Positions 1-11,100 of a stretch of DNA of 64,000 bases are shown here, in pieces. The position numbers and the translations under genes are program-made. The notes below the pieces were generated by a model. That model was not told the origin of the DNA, made no database searches, and saw nothing but the letters and a program-made list of their open reading frames with translations. Each line of letters opens with the position of its first letter. Within the stretch, counting starts at the first letter, position 1. The stretch spans positions 54,631,085 to 54,695,084 of the forward strand of contig OZ024909.1 of NCBI GenBank assembly GCA_964017125.1, in the 5' to 3' direction. This DNA comes from Flabesymbios commensalis. Its lineage: Eukaryota > Annelida > Polychaeta > Terebellida > Flabelligeridae.

Positions 1-139
1 AATGGTTGTGTATATTGAGCTGTCAAACACAGTTGTCCAACACCCTTACTGCGATCCACATTACGAATAATGTTTCAATATAGTTTAAACAATCCGAGTG
101 CCGTTATATTATGAGTCTGGGAGGAATCATAAGAACAAA

Positions 140-345
140 CATCCGACATTGACCCGATGTTAGATACATGCTGGGTCAGCCTCGTAGACAGTGGACTAGC
201 ATTGATTCAACATTGGAGGCATTAACATTGTATTCTATCGAGACATGGACCCGATGTCGGATCAGTTTTCGTAGACATTGGACCAGCATTTATTCAACAT
301 CGGGTCCATATATCGTGTTTTGTAGGGGAGGGGCATTGATATTAC
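140..345. repeat. Two degenerate copies of the P1 palindromic MITE-like repeat
   Basis: Two successive blocks contain the P1 vocabulary seen across the window: an arm with 'gacattgacccgatgtt', a centre like 'tcgtagacagtggac', and a returning arm with 'caacat..gggtcc'. Better-preserved copies (for example 46959-47067) have CCCAGCAAACAC-like ends and a CCAACGT..ACGTTGG centre. These two have lost the ends. Short open frames here are by-products of the repeat. Confidence 0.55.
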
Positions 346-1146
346 ATCAGTTGTAATCGATCCTGCGTATATTGTGCATAATATGTATCTCTTACTGGCC
401 ATATTGCTGATATTCCCCATACCATACCAAGTATGCCCAAAGCAGGCATAATTATTGTCATTCTAGACGACAATGGAAACCAATGCCGAAATCATGCCGA
501 CAATACATGACAATCAGACCATTATCATTAAGTCGCCTCCGTTGATCGACGTGTGTGAAAGCAACAGCAAAAATGAGAAGGTAATTGTTTTGTTATCTGT
601 TTTTAATCATTATATTTCTTAGTAAAAATAAATTACTTTTAAGAGCCTAAATATTCTGAATGTAAGAGATCTAACATGGGCCTAATATAGTTTGGTGCGA
701 TATTGATAATAAAACTTGTGTTTCGCCCTTTTTCGATATTTAAACCGTTCACCTGAAGTCAAACAACTTTATTTATAATCCATGTATAGTCCTACCCCAG
801 GATGTATGCGTTTGTCTTGAACGCCATCTTAAATTTCAGATAATGCAATGATCTATCAATACTGTTGGATTCATTTTTTGACCCCCAAAACAAATATATA
901 GTCGTTAAAATTGTAATCCCACATTTAACAAGTTTTCGGCCAAAACAAAATGAAGATCAGAATTAGCCGAGTCACCACCCCTCGCAGTCTTGAATCGGTC
1001 GCAATGTTGTTGCAGCTCAAATTATATCTGTCTATTAAGTAAAACAAACTCTCAGTCGTCACACAGTCGTACCTTGGTGATATAAGCCCACTGGGTTTTT
1101 AGCTTGGATATCTGTCTAAGACCAACAGGCGAAGTTAGATGTGGTT
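346..1146. other. Intergenic stretch with no recognised feature
   Basis: AT-rich sequence with no sizeable open frame, no clear inverted repeat and no tandem structure that I could see. Confidence 0.5.
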
Positions 1147-1330
1147 TCACTGTGATTTTGGCCAAATGCAATTTCTTCCAAAGTAATTTCGGCCAATATA
1201 TGAGTCAATTCGGCCAATTTCACATAAAATATTTCGGCCGCTCATTTTTGGTGATTTCATAGACATATAGAGTGGCAACAGATTAATCAACCCTCTAAGC
1301 TCACTCATCCCATTAACCCTTGAGGCGATA
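1147..1330. repeat. Iterated TTTCGGCCAA motif block
   Basis: The motif (A/T)TTCGGCCAA or a close variant recurs about five times in under 130 bp: 'ttttggccaa', 'atttcggccaa', 'attcggccaa', 'atttcggccgc'. A similar block with 'ttttcggccaatattgg' and 'gatttcggc' lies at about 2595-2690, so this is a dispersed repeat. Its nature is unknown. Confidence 0.5.
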
Positions 1331-1436
1331 TATACTAAATACAATTTTAATTTTCACCTACTTGACGTTGTCTTGATTCCGAAAGACCCATTTCATTCCG
1401 AATATAAGTGAATGTATCGAATTATAAAACAGATGT

Positions 1437-1653
1437 ACCCTTTACCCGCCAAATTATTCAATTGGAATTTTCACCCACTTGAAGTTGTGTTTCGCTGACG
1501 CGATCCACAACTTCAAGTGAGTGAAAATTATTCAGATTTGACAAAATGGAGGTCAACAAATTTCGAATCTTGCTGATTGATGCCACTTTTTATATTTAAC
1601 ATGTTTAAAAGCTAAAAAAAACGAATATGGACGGCACCGGCGATGAAAGGGTT
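1437..1653 (-). mobile_element. TTAA-type MITE (family P2) with internal hairpin
   Basis: It begins with 'ccctttacccgcc' and ends with 'gaaagggtt', the degenerate end signature of the window's TTAA-flanked family (TTAACCCTTT..., piggyBac-like target preference). An internal hairpin at about 1479-1530 has arms 'cacttgaagttgtg' and 'cacaacttcaagtg' around a TTCGCTGACGCGA loop. It resembles the copies at 36533-36760 and 47262-47508. No coding capacity, so it is non-autonomous. Confidence 0.7.
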
Positions 1654-1890
1654 GAAAATGACTAGCCGCGCTTAGCGGTTTAAGGGTCAAGACATATTTA
1701 GATGAAAAATATTGAATAAATAATAATATAATTCATCAGGATAAGTATGGTAACCATCTATATACTAAGCTCACTTGTTTAATTGATGAATCACAATTAA
1801 AATAATTAAAATTCATCGAATAAAAAATTATTAGAATAAGGAAGCCCTAAGCTTATAGTTGAATAAATGTATCAGGGTATTTGAGGAAAT

Positions 1891-2014
1891 CTGGGCGCGT
1901 ATGCTCGTACAAGTTACGATATATCGTAGGCTTCGGATTGCTCGAGATGATTGACTATCTCGACCAATCCGAAGCCTACGATATATCGTAACTTGTACGA
2001 GAATACGGGACCAG
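1891..2014. repeat. Near-perfect 124-bp hairpin
   Basis: The left arm holds 'gttacgatatatcgtaggct' and continues to 'ggattg'; the right arm is its reverse complement. From about 1899 inward the arms are some 50 nt with two mismatches, around an 8-nt loop near 1949-1956. Further partial matching ('ctgg'/'ccag') lies outside. The near identity implies a recent or actively maintained palindrome. The family is not recognised. Confidence 0.8.
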
Positions 2015-2084
2015 GTCATTATTTCTGACCTAAAGGAGAACAAAACAGCGAAGGGATAGGTAGAGTGTCAACCCTTACAGCTCT

Positions 2085-2302
2085 ACGAACGAAACATTTG
2101 TATGACATTTATACGATGTTGGACAACGTCGAAGACGTTGGACCGACGTTGTATAAATGGTATACAAATGTTTTGTGTTTAATGGATAACTAAACTGTTC
2201 ACCTAAGAACAAAACATTTGTATGATATTTATACAATGTTGGGCCAACGTTGAGCCGACGTTGTGGAAATGGCATACAAATGTTTTGTGTTTGCTTGGTA
2301 AT
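2085..2302. mobile_element. Two tandem P1 palindromic elements
   Basis: Two copies of about 100 bp (about 2085-2185 and 2203-2302) each run from 'aacatttgtatgacattt' through a CAACGTCGAAGACGTTGG-like centre to 'tacaaatgttttgtgttt'. The second ends close to the family's canonical 'gtgtttgctgg'. Each can fold back over its whole length. No coding capacity. Confidence 0.7.
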
Positions 2303-2304
2303 TA

Positions 2305-2528
2305 CACCCCCAAGCCCGACTATAGTCGTTTATAATTTGTTTTAATCGCTGATCACATCACTGTTATTGGGAACGAAATTAGTGCTTAAACATCATGATT
2401 TGCAAGTGTTTGGTCGCGAATTCTGCAAATTTGAGTCATTTTCACCCACTTGAAGTTGTGGGTCGCGGTAGCGAGACACAACTTTAAGTGGGTGAAAAAT
2501 TAAATTATTTTAATTATCGTTTTAAGGG
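2305..2528 (-). mobile_element. TTAA-type MITE (P2) with two hairpins
   Basis: The right end is 'taagggttaa' with TTAA at 2529-2532. A small end-proximal hairpin 'cgactatagtcg' (about 2315) and a large internal hairpin (about 2447-2497; arms 'cacccacttgaagttgtg' and 'cacaactttaagtgggtg', loop TCGCGGTAGCGA) are visible. It is closest to the copy at 14492-14688, which has the same two-hairpin layout. The left boundary is approximate. Confidence 0.65.
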
Positions 2529-2532
2529 TTAA

Positions 2533-3119
2533 ACAGTTTAAAGGGGTAACTAATGGAGATCTGGAGAATGAGTGCACTAAATGTCTCAAAAAAAAATATT
2601 TCGGCGGTAAAAAATAAACATTTTCGCACAAGGTCATAGCGTTCACTGAGGGGTGTTTTCGGCCAATATTGGTGATTTCGGCAAGTTTGTGTAACGATTA
2701 ACAATTTTGCAATATTTATTTTTTATTTTGATTCCTCATAGGCCAGGAGGATAATCTCATATATGTGGTTTATGCGATTTTTAGATCGAAAGGATACATA
2801 CTTATTATGATATTCATGATTAAAATTTCCCAATCATATACAATGATGTATACGAATCCAAAAAATAGTGAATTTAAAAAGATTCACTTAGAATCATCAT
2901 ATTGATTTTTCAAGATTGTTCCCCATCACGAGATTTCCTGGATACATTTGTGGAAGGTTGGGAAGGTGCATCCCGACATCAAGAACCACATCACACAAAA
3001 AGTAAGTCATTTACACAGTTGAGCATCCTAGCAAATGTGATACATTGACCCAATGCCGTTTTTTGTAAGCCCACATTGGAGCGTATAACGTTATATGGTG
3101 AGTATAGCCAGGGGTATAA
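2533..3119. other. Stretch with only a short repeat fragment
   Basis: About 2560-2700 holds a second TTTCGGCCAA-like block resembling 1147-1330. The rest has no gene or repeat I can support. Confidence 0.45.
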
Positions 3120-3200
3120 GTCGTCACCTTGGATATGCAAGGGTGTATCTGCCACTTTACAAAGTGGCAGATACACCCTTTCATATCCAAGGGGACGAAG
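3120..3200. repeat. 81-bp palindrome with TATCTGCCACT core (P3 family)
   Basis: The left arm 'ccttggatatgcaagggtgt' continues as 'atctgccacttt'; the right arm returns as 'aaagtggcagat' and then 'acaccctttcatatccaagg'. The loop is only a few bases. The core 'atctgccact..agtggcagat' is shared with palindromes at 27421-27686 and 56843-56925, while the outer arm sequence differs. Confidence 0.8.
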
Positions 3201-3762
3201 TTTCGATGTATATTGTGATACAGCCTTGTTCTAGCCAGAGCCCATGGACACAATAAACAATCAATGGATAGACAAATTTAGTGCTCCGTCACGTATGAAT
3301 CATATGTTTACATATGCCACTTAGGACCGTATCCTGAAAGCCTGGTTTACTAAACTGAAGTTTAACTCTAATCATTTGGTTGAGAAGCGTTATGGTTAAG
3401 ATGGTACCCAGAAAAGCGGTTTAGCACGTGGCTAACATATAGATTATAAGTATTTTTCTATATAATTCTTACTCACGTTTTTACATTTCATGTCAGCTTC
3501 CTGCCAGCCTACCTGATTGTTTTAGTTGTTATCTTTACTGTTTTTTACATGTCGCTTGTACTAGCTGATTAGAGCTAACGTGTTTTTTTTTTACTTTTTT
3601 GCGACTTGATATAAAAATTATATTATCTTTTTTAACTGTTCACTCGTTTCCCTAGTGTCTCTACTTCAGGTGACTGTGACACTCACTGATAACCCAGTGT
3701 AGCCTGAGCGAGGCTGAAACACAACTCGAAATTGATATGAAGGTTGCAGCCACGTGTACATG
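3201..3762. other. Intergenic stretch with no recognised feature
   Basis: AT-rich, with short T-runs near 3580-3600. No gene, repeat or hairpin found by eye. Confidence 0.45.
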
Positions 3763-3774
3763 TGTAGCTTATAC

Positions 3775-4088
3775 AAAATGAAAATGAATCGGGCTTTAGG
3801 CCACCTTTGTGCACATATAGGCTAAACTGGGCCAGGAGAACCTCCTGAGGATGGTGAGATGATTGAGATGACACTGTCCTCCAGACGCAGGATTCGAAAT
3901 TCGAGCCCTGGCGGTCTGAGGCCGAGCACGCTACCTCTCGGTCACGGAGGCTCCCCACAATACTAACTTTCACACGTGGATGGGGAAGAAACAATTTTGT
4001 TTCTTTCAAACCGCCGAGACCGGGAACCGAACCCCGGACTCTGGCGTGAAAGGCAGCGGTGCTAACCACTACACTAGGGCCCCCGCCC
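3775..4088 (-). mobile_element. Dimeric tRNA-derived SINE, head type a
   Basis: Read on the minus strand, it begins with a tRNA-like monomer containing A-box-like 'tagtgtagtggttagcac' and B-box-like 'ggttcggttccc' (Asp/Glu/Val-like). A linker with 'gaaagaaacaaaattg' follows, then a second tRNA-like monomer ('gaccgagaggtagcgtgc' and 'ggctcgaatttcgaatcc'). A tail reads '..ctcaggaggttctcctgg..' to 'gattcattttcatttt'. Flanking 12-bp duplications tgtagcttatac (3763-3774) and tgtagcctatac (4089-4100) differ at one base, supporting target-primed insertion. A 128-codon open frame over it is an artefact of the SINE. Confidence 0.85.
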
Positions 4089-4149
4089 TGTAGCCTATAC
4101 GGTGGCTCACATCCGACAATTTTTGTTCCAGCGAAACTCCATGTTATTA

Positions 4150-4270
4150 TGGCCTTATGCCTTACCCTAAAGCAGTATAACGCCTTAATTTAGAGCGTTA
4201 TAATTATAACGCCTTATTATGGCGTCATCGTTATAATTAAAACGCCTTATTATGGCGTTATTACGCCAGT
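4150..4270. repeat. Iterated TAACGCC / GGCGTTA block
   Basis: 'ataacgcctta' recurs about four times with inverted 'tatggcgtta' partners, giving several small hairpins such as 'aacgccttattatggcgtt'. Simple, local, of unknown origin. Confidence 0.5.
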
Positions 4271-5326
4271 GTAAAATAGAGATTGCGCCCACTCAAAAAC
4301 GTGGGACTTTCCTTTGGAGGGACATTTCTAGGCCTAAGCCTGGATTAATCCGGTCGATACACAAGTTTATTAGAATCAGCAACATTACACCTACGACATC
4401 GCAGGCTCAGCTCATTTGTCGCAATGTCATTAAAAAGTTATGAGCATTTTTCGCCATGTTGAAAAAAGTTCGATTCTCCCGGGTAGGCCTAAAACGAAAT
4501 CGGAATATAGCAATCCACGCCCCACATCTATTTCGCGTTAACTCTTTATATAGGGATTAATCACTGATTATTCTGTGAGATGTAACATTAAATATACATG
4601 GTTATTATTTGAATTACGGGCCACCTAAACCTGAACACAATGCACCCGGTCAGACATTTCCAACACCCCGCCCTTCCCCAATACAAGTAAGATTTAGAAC
4701 AGCGATTAATTAAGTAGGCCGTCGATGACCACGAGGTACAATCCGTTATCAGGTAGTAGCCTACGTCATTGGACTTTGTTGGACAACAGAATGGTTTCGT
4801 TACGTGGTATCTATATGGGTAGGCCCTACCGCGGTACCGTTTAGGCTGAGAAATGTTTATTTCTGGGAAGGTGGGGTACCACAGAGAGAAATATGGTGGG
4901 GTCTTGGAACAGGGGGCCCAACGCTCAAAGCTCTGATGGCAGTAGCACGATTCCCACACATAGGGAACCGCGGTACTCATGACGTCATACCCTTCGATAC
5001 CGCAAAAGTGTAGGCCTGCTTCAGGGCGGTTGGCCTTTTCATTCTCAACACATACGCCCTTTAAAACTGTGGCAGCGTTCAAGAGTCAACTGGTTGACTA
5101 AATCCACAAGCCCTTTCTCCCCTCCGGCCTGATACTCCAAATAGGAGGTGCTGCTGGATAACATTTCAAAGTCTCCAAAGGGTAGCCTCGCCGATCACCT
5201 GTTCTCTAAAACCGACCCGTCAGGTGTCCATTTCAGCAGACAAGGGAAAGTTGAAGTGATATCATATATATCGCCTCACCATTAGGCTTAGCAGAACATC
5301 GCTGCAAAAAAACACTTGTAGAAAAC
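4271..5326. other. Unassigned stretch, perhaps including the 5' UTR of LINE E
   Basis: Open frames here (for example 164 codons on the minus strand at 4588-5082) resemble no family I know and have no supporting context. The last few hundred bases run directly into the LINE E start codon at 5327 and may be its 5' untranslated region. That is inference from position only. Confidence 0.3.
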
Positions 5327-5768
5327 ATGGACGATGAGTCAGACAGTGAAAGTGACAGTGACTCAGTCACGACCCCACCCCGTCATCATCTACGGCCCCT
5401 CCCACTACAACACCCGTCGAACACTAGGACAGACGCCAGGAGAGGTGTCGAGTACAACCCGGGCACACCTCTGAACATTTCAACCCAGCACACTACAGCT
5501 AGGAACACTCAATTTCACCAGAACACACCTCCGAACATTTCAACACAACACACCCCATCAACGAACAATCAAAATCAACCGAACACACCAACACAACCAA
5601 CAAAACTTTTAATCTCGCTTATAAATGTATGTGGTGTAAAAAACAGAAAGAAAAGTGTTAAATTTTATAAGTTTATAAACAATTATGATGTGATATTGAT
5701 GACAGAAACGAAACTAAACGAATTAGACCGAATTGATTTTCCAGGCTTTAAGCTGATCACGATCACAA
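5327..5768 (+). pseudogene. LINE E: 5' part, acidic N-terminus plus start of APE endonuclease
   Basis: The frame starts with an acidic Ser/Asp/Glu segment ('DDESDSESDSDS'), then an Asn/Thr/Pro/Gln-rich linker. From about residue 92 it becomes endonuclease-like: 'LLISLINVCGV', then 'FINNYDVILMTETKLNELD' and 'FPGFKLITITRR'. This matches the N-terminal beta strand and catalytic-Glu region ('TET') of APE-type LINE endonucleases. Coding similarity stops at about 5768, where a P1 palindrome begins. Text fitting the next endonuclease segment ('NHYAGVI...') reappears near 8137, so I infer that this is the front of the LINE at 8130-12073, with about 2.36 kb of later DNA between. Confidence 0.7.
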
Positions 5769-5850
5769 GACGTTCAACAGATGCTGGGTTGATGTTGGCC
5801 CAACGTCTGCGACGTTGGACCAACATTAATCAAGCATTGGAGCAAATTAT
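5769..5850. mobile_element. P1 palindromic element inserted in LINE E
   Basis: Contains 'atgctgggttgatgttggcc', the centre 'caacgtctgcgacgttgg' and the returning 'accaacattaatcaagcatt'. It directly follows the LINE endonuclease frame and appends about 30 repeat-derived codons to it. Confidence 0.65.
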
Positions 5851-6519
5851 CCCGACGGCTGTGTCTGTTGCGTGTCTCGTCGTTATATGATGTGTGATAT
5901 ACATGTATCTGGGCTACGTTGCACTATTTCTGGTTGACGTGTGATTTTTTTTACCTCAATGAGAGAGCAGGGGCGTGGCCAGGATTTCTCAGAGGGGGGT
6001 TCGAATTTGTGCTGTATCTCTCCAGCCTCGAAGAGGCTGCCCGGCCCGAAGGGTCGACCATTTAGGGGGGGGGGGGTCTGGGGAGAATTTTGAAATATGA
6101 TGTGTCTATTGGTGCATTCTGAGGTCATTTGGCACTCAAGTTATTAGTTAGCCACAACCAAAAAATGTATTTTTTATATGATTTATTTTTACTGGTTGGA
6201 TGGTTGACATTTTCCGACAAAAACCTTGCCACCTAAAAAAAATAAGAGAATGGAAACATAGATCCAGATATCCAGCTATGTTATATTATCACTCTCATTA
6301 ATTTTTTCAACCTCATTAACTTTTCAAGAAATTAATCCATTTTTTTCAAAAAAAACTACTCGTCCTCACTCACTAGATTGTTTTTATCTAAAACAGATAA
6401 AATAATCATAGTGGCCTAAGGCTAATCATATACCAAATTAACAACCATTTTCGGGAGTGGCAGGTTGTGTGAATTATAGTAAGCAGCCTGCCTCTGTGGG
6501 TCTCTGCTATTGAGAATGA
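5851..6519. other. AT-rich stretch with a G-run, no recognised feature
   Basis: Holds a run of about ten G near 6065 and A/T-rich tracts at 6230-6400. No gene supported. Confidence 0.45.
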
Positions 6520-6533
6520 ATTGAGCGTTTGAA

Positions 6534-6841
6534 TGAATGGGGTTTAGGCCACATTTGTGTACATACAGGCTAACCTGGGCCAGGAAAACCTCCTGAGGAT
6601 AGTGAGATGAATGAGATGACACTACTCCTTCAGAGACATGATTCTGAATTCGAGCCCTGGCGGTCTGAGGCCGAGCACGCTACCTCTCACGGAGGTTCCC
6701 CACAATATTGAATCATTACGAGCGAGCGGGAACAAATCATTTTGTTTCTTATAAATTTGAAGGTCAGAGTGGGGTTCGAACCCGCGATCTCCGACTTTCC
6801 AAGCAGACAGCTTCAACCACTGCACCAGGCTCCCGCCCAAT
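6534..6841 (-). mobile_element. Dimeric tRNA-derived SINE, head type b
   Basis: On the minus strand the second monomer and tail match the SINE at 3775-4088, but the first tRNA-like head differs: 'gcctggtgcagtggttgaag' and later 'gcgggttcgaacccc'. A perfect 14-bp duplication, attgagcgtttgaa, flanks it (6520-6533 and 6842-6855), so both ends are exact. One A/B-box pair per monomer is visible. Confidence 0.85.
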
Positions 6842-6855
6842 ATTGAGCGTTTGAA

Positions 6856-7419
6856 CATCAGTAGCACCAATTCTACCACAAACAACAGCAAAAGCATCGG
6901 TTATGGCACGATACAGAATTTGGACGAGGCAATGATAAGCGATATCACGAAGGGGCTACGTCGTCACATGCTTCCGATAATAATAATGAGTACAACCTAC
7001 AAGTTTCTCCTTTCAAGTGGGCCCACAATTAAGCATACATGCATGTACGCACGGGATATTCCCTTGAGCACAATTGTGATAAAAAGTAACACAACAAGAA
7101 TATTACTAGCTCAAACACAGTTATCACCTCTCTTTGAAATAACCATTTTGAACCAGATCCTAAATGTTATCTCTTCATCTACAAATTATCTATTAAAATT
7201 CATCCCTAGAATCTCGTGGTTGCAAATATGGTTATAAACCTAAATATTGTGACTCTAACAATAATATATAAATTCGATATCATAGTGATAATAGTGGTTT
7301 TGTGAAGTTTAGGCGGCCATTGTAAATTTAAAAAAATGTGAATATGTGTTATGAGAGCTCCCGGGTAGCGCAACGACTATGCTTTTCGGAATATGGTCCC
7401 GCACAAATAATGTCACTCC
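6856..7419. other. Unassigned stretch
   Basis: A 128-codon plus-strand open frame (6851-7237) begins in the SINE target-site duplication. It has no motif, and its composition is typical of AT-rich DNA, so I do not call it a gene. Confidence 0.4.
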
Positions 7420-8050
7420 TCGGGTACTGTTATTCCCCTAAAACTATTTGAGACACCTGCTGAAATGGTGCTTGATCCTAAATGATCCAACTACAGTTAT
7501 ATATAACACTTAGCTCACGCATAAATCAAGTTGGAACGTAAAAAAATGGTATTTTTTTGTATTTTTATCGAGTTTGACCTTCATATGACCTTGAAATAAC
7601 CTCGGCATGACCTTTGCACGCCACCTCAGTACAGTGGAACTCTTAACCCGTGTTACCCTTTCCACACAGTCATATGTACATTTGCTGCTATTCAAGGCAT
7701 AGCTGAAGCTCCACACTACTATATTTGGTCACTTTTGGCATTCAATTTTAGTCCTGGAGACAGGGGAAATTTTGTGAATTTATTCGAAGGTGAGAATAAG
7801 GGAAACCCGAAGGGTACTGTTATTAGCCTAAAACTACTTGAGACACCTGCTGAAATAGTGCTTGACCCTGAATGATCCAACTACAGTCATATATATAACA
7901 CTCAGCTCACGCATAAATCAAGTGGAAGGCATAAAATGACAATTTTTGGTTTTTTTTATGGAGATTGACCTTCTTATGACCTTCACATGACCTCGGCATG
8001 ACCTTTGCGTTCAACCCCAGTAAAGTGCAACCCCAACCCGTTCCACCATA
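7420..8050. repeat. Two diverged direct copies of a TGACCTT-bearing repeat
   Basis: About 7425-7650 and 7810-8045 align as direct repeats. Shared landmarks are 'gggtactgttatt', 'gagacacctgctgaaat', 'atgatccaactacagt' and 'agctcacgcataaatcaagt'. A block of three to four TGACCTT words then follows ('gaccttcatatgaccttgaa', 'cggcatgacctttgc'). A related block lies at about 25590-25760 and a looser one at 62560-62770. TGACCTT is the complement of AAGGTCA, a nuclear-receptor half-site, but I infer no function from this. Confidence 0.65.
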
Positions 8051-8129
8051 CATATCTAATTACAAATATTAGAGTTCACTATGAATGATGTTCTGTAGGC
8101 CTACTGATAAATTATAATTCGTTTTTTTA

Positions 8130-11100
8130 GCCAAAATAATCATTATGCTGGAGTAATTAGGCATTGTAGAAATTGGCAGGAGCTGAATTATTGGGCATGG
8201 AAAGGATTATTCAGTGAAAAAGTACAAAGTAGAGTGTCTCTTATTAACAACACACAACAAGATTCCCTTTGGTTGAAATTTAAAGGTAACAACGACCAAA
8301 GAGACATGGTTTTATGCCTAATATAATTATGTACCACCAGAGAACTCTAACTACTCCAATATCTCTATATTTGATGACATTGAAGATAATTTTATTGATT
8401 TAAAGTCTAAAAATGAAGATTTTGATATATGTATTGTTGGTGATCTAAGTGCAAGAACAGCTAATTTAAAGGATTATTTGGAAGTATCAGATCACGAAAA
8501 TGAATATCTTTGTAACGAAATGTCTCTTAACAGCTGTGATAATCAACAGAGCAGAAATAATGTTGATAAAGTTGTTAACAACTACGGTAATAGACTCTTA
8601 ACGCTTTGTAAGACTCTTGAAGTAATTATTGTTAATGGAAGGTTGGGTGAAGACGCTAATCGAGGAAAACTAACATGTAACAATGTCAGTTTGATAGATT
8701 ATTTTATATGTTCTCCTCAAATTTTCCCGAATGTTAGTAATTTTGAAGTTCTGGACTTTGATCCACTTCTATCTGACATCCATTGTGCTGTAACTCTCAC
8801 CCTCAAATACAAGTGTTAAAACCCACGAAATGTAGATCTAGACAAGGATTATACCACAAACCAGGATAATTCATATGTACGTCGCCCACCAAATAAACCT
8901 AATTGGAAACCAGATTTAACTCATCAATACCAACAAAAATTAAACGAAACCGACATAAGTGGTATAATGCTTGCGCTAAACGAATTGACAGGTGACATTC
9001 CACCTCAACAATGTACCATTAACAAGTTAGTTGACAAGATCAACTCAGCTTACACCTCGCCAGCGAGCGATCTGGGAATGTTGAAGTGTTGCCAAACACC
9101 CATTCGTACCAAGAAACACCGCGTTAGGACATTTTCACACAGTATGAAAATGAGTGTGAAACTAAAAGAAAGATTTATGTTAAATACAAAAATAAATATA
9201 GGCGACTAAAAAATAATGAAAATTTGATACTATTACGAAATGCTGGTCAAAATTATAAGAAACAGATAAACAAGGCGTTTAAAAATTACAAACAAAACAC
9301 TGTGAGAAAAATACGTCTACTGAAATCTGAAAACCCAAAGGATTATTGGAATAATATTAATGGCAAAAAAACTTTTAATACATCAGACAAAATGTCACCC
9401 ACAAATTTTTTCAATCATTTTTCTAAACTTAATAAAGCAGAAGCCGAGGAAATAGAACCAGAATTTGCTTTTGAAAACACAGATATTCTATTTAATGACA
9501 ATTTTACACCTTCGGAGGTTTCTAAATTATTACGGAATTTAAAAAACAATAAAAGTAGCGGACCGGATTAGATTTTAAACGAATTTCTGAAATATTCTCC
9601 ACCAAATTTCATTGATATGCTAACTAAACTTTTTAACGTCATTCTAGACACTGGTATTTTTCCAGAACAATAGAGTTTAGCAATAATTAAAGCCCTCTAT
9701 AAAAATGTTGGTGAGCGTGAAGATCCTAGTAATTATCGAGGTATATCATTATTAAGTTGTCTCGGAAAAGTATTCTCAAATTTAATAAAGGTCAGATTGA
9801 CACGATTCGTAAATGAAAATAACATAATAGGACCCGAGCAAGCCGAATTCAGATCTGGCTTCTCAACGTTAGATCATATTTTTTCATTAAAGACTTTAAT
9901 CGACATTTACCTTAAAGGGATCCCTTGGGATGAGACATTTTCAATGTTGTCAATTTTAAAAATTTAATTTATATGAAGCTATATAGCCTACTAATCTTAG
10001 CTAAAAATACAAAAAAGTCAAAAAACAATTTTAAAGCACCGAAAAAGAGAGAAATAGTTGTATTTCCAGGTCGTATATTGCCATGTAAACAAAACAAGTC
10101 AGCAATATTAAGCACTTTTCATCACATATTCCCACGTATCAGACGGTAAGATCAGAGCAGTCGCCGCTAATTGGGGGATAATTGGTGTCTCATAGTCAGG
10201 ACACGGTGGGACACACCTGCAGCACTGATTGTCTACCCAACGCTGGGCCGATGCCATCAGCATGTGGCCCAATGTTGTGAAAACATTCAATCGTCCTTCA
10301 AGTATACAAATAGTTTGTTTGGGTTTCTTCTTAATAAGTTGAAATGTTGATTAAAAATATTTGTAAAAATATGAAAATTCTGAAAAAAATGAAAACATGA
10401 TCCGTGGGATACACTACTTCAGTGCGGAAGTAAAACCAAAATTGATGTCATCCCAAGGGGGGTTATATTCCTGTTATGTAGACTACAGTAAAGCATTTGA
10501 CACAGTTTCACGTACTGAGCTCTGGTCTAAACTATTAAATAATAATATATCTGGGAAACTTTTTCAGATCATTTATAATATGTATAAATCGGCAAAATCA
10601 TGTATATCTGTAAATAGTACGCTAACTGATAATTTTTCATGTATGATAGGTGTTAGACAAGAGATAATATGTCTCCACTATTAGTTTCAATATTTTCAAA
10701 TGACCTTAAACTGTTTTAGAACCAGCCGACGTCGGACTGAAGATTGTGAATACGTTGTCTGTAGAAAATTTAGATCAAGAACTTTTAGTATTTTGTAAAT
10801 TATATATCCTGCTTTATGCAGATGACACTGTTATCTTGGCTGAATCACAAGAAGACCTACAGCAATCAATTAATTTAATGGAGCGTTATTGTAGCATGTG
10901 AAAACTGAACATAAACGTGTCAAAAACTAAAATTACTGAAAATAAGAAAAATTACTAAATTCTTTTTTGGAAAAAATAAAATTGAAGTGGTTGGTCAATA
11001 TAAATATCTGGGCCTCATATTTAACTATAATGGAAAATTTACAGAGGCAAAAAAACAACTGGTTGTCAAAGGTAACCGAGCTATGTTTTTGTTACTACGT

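Noticed and set aside
3950-4088. tRNA gene on the minus strand
   Set aside because: The A/B-box-bearing sequence is the head of a dimeric SINE with target duplications. The acceptor stem does not close and the body continues into SINE sequence.
4588-5082. 164-codon minus-strand gene
   Set aside because: No motif, no splice or start context, and the region probably grades into a LINE 5' UTR. Kept only as unassigned sequence.
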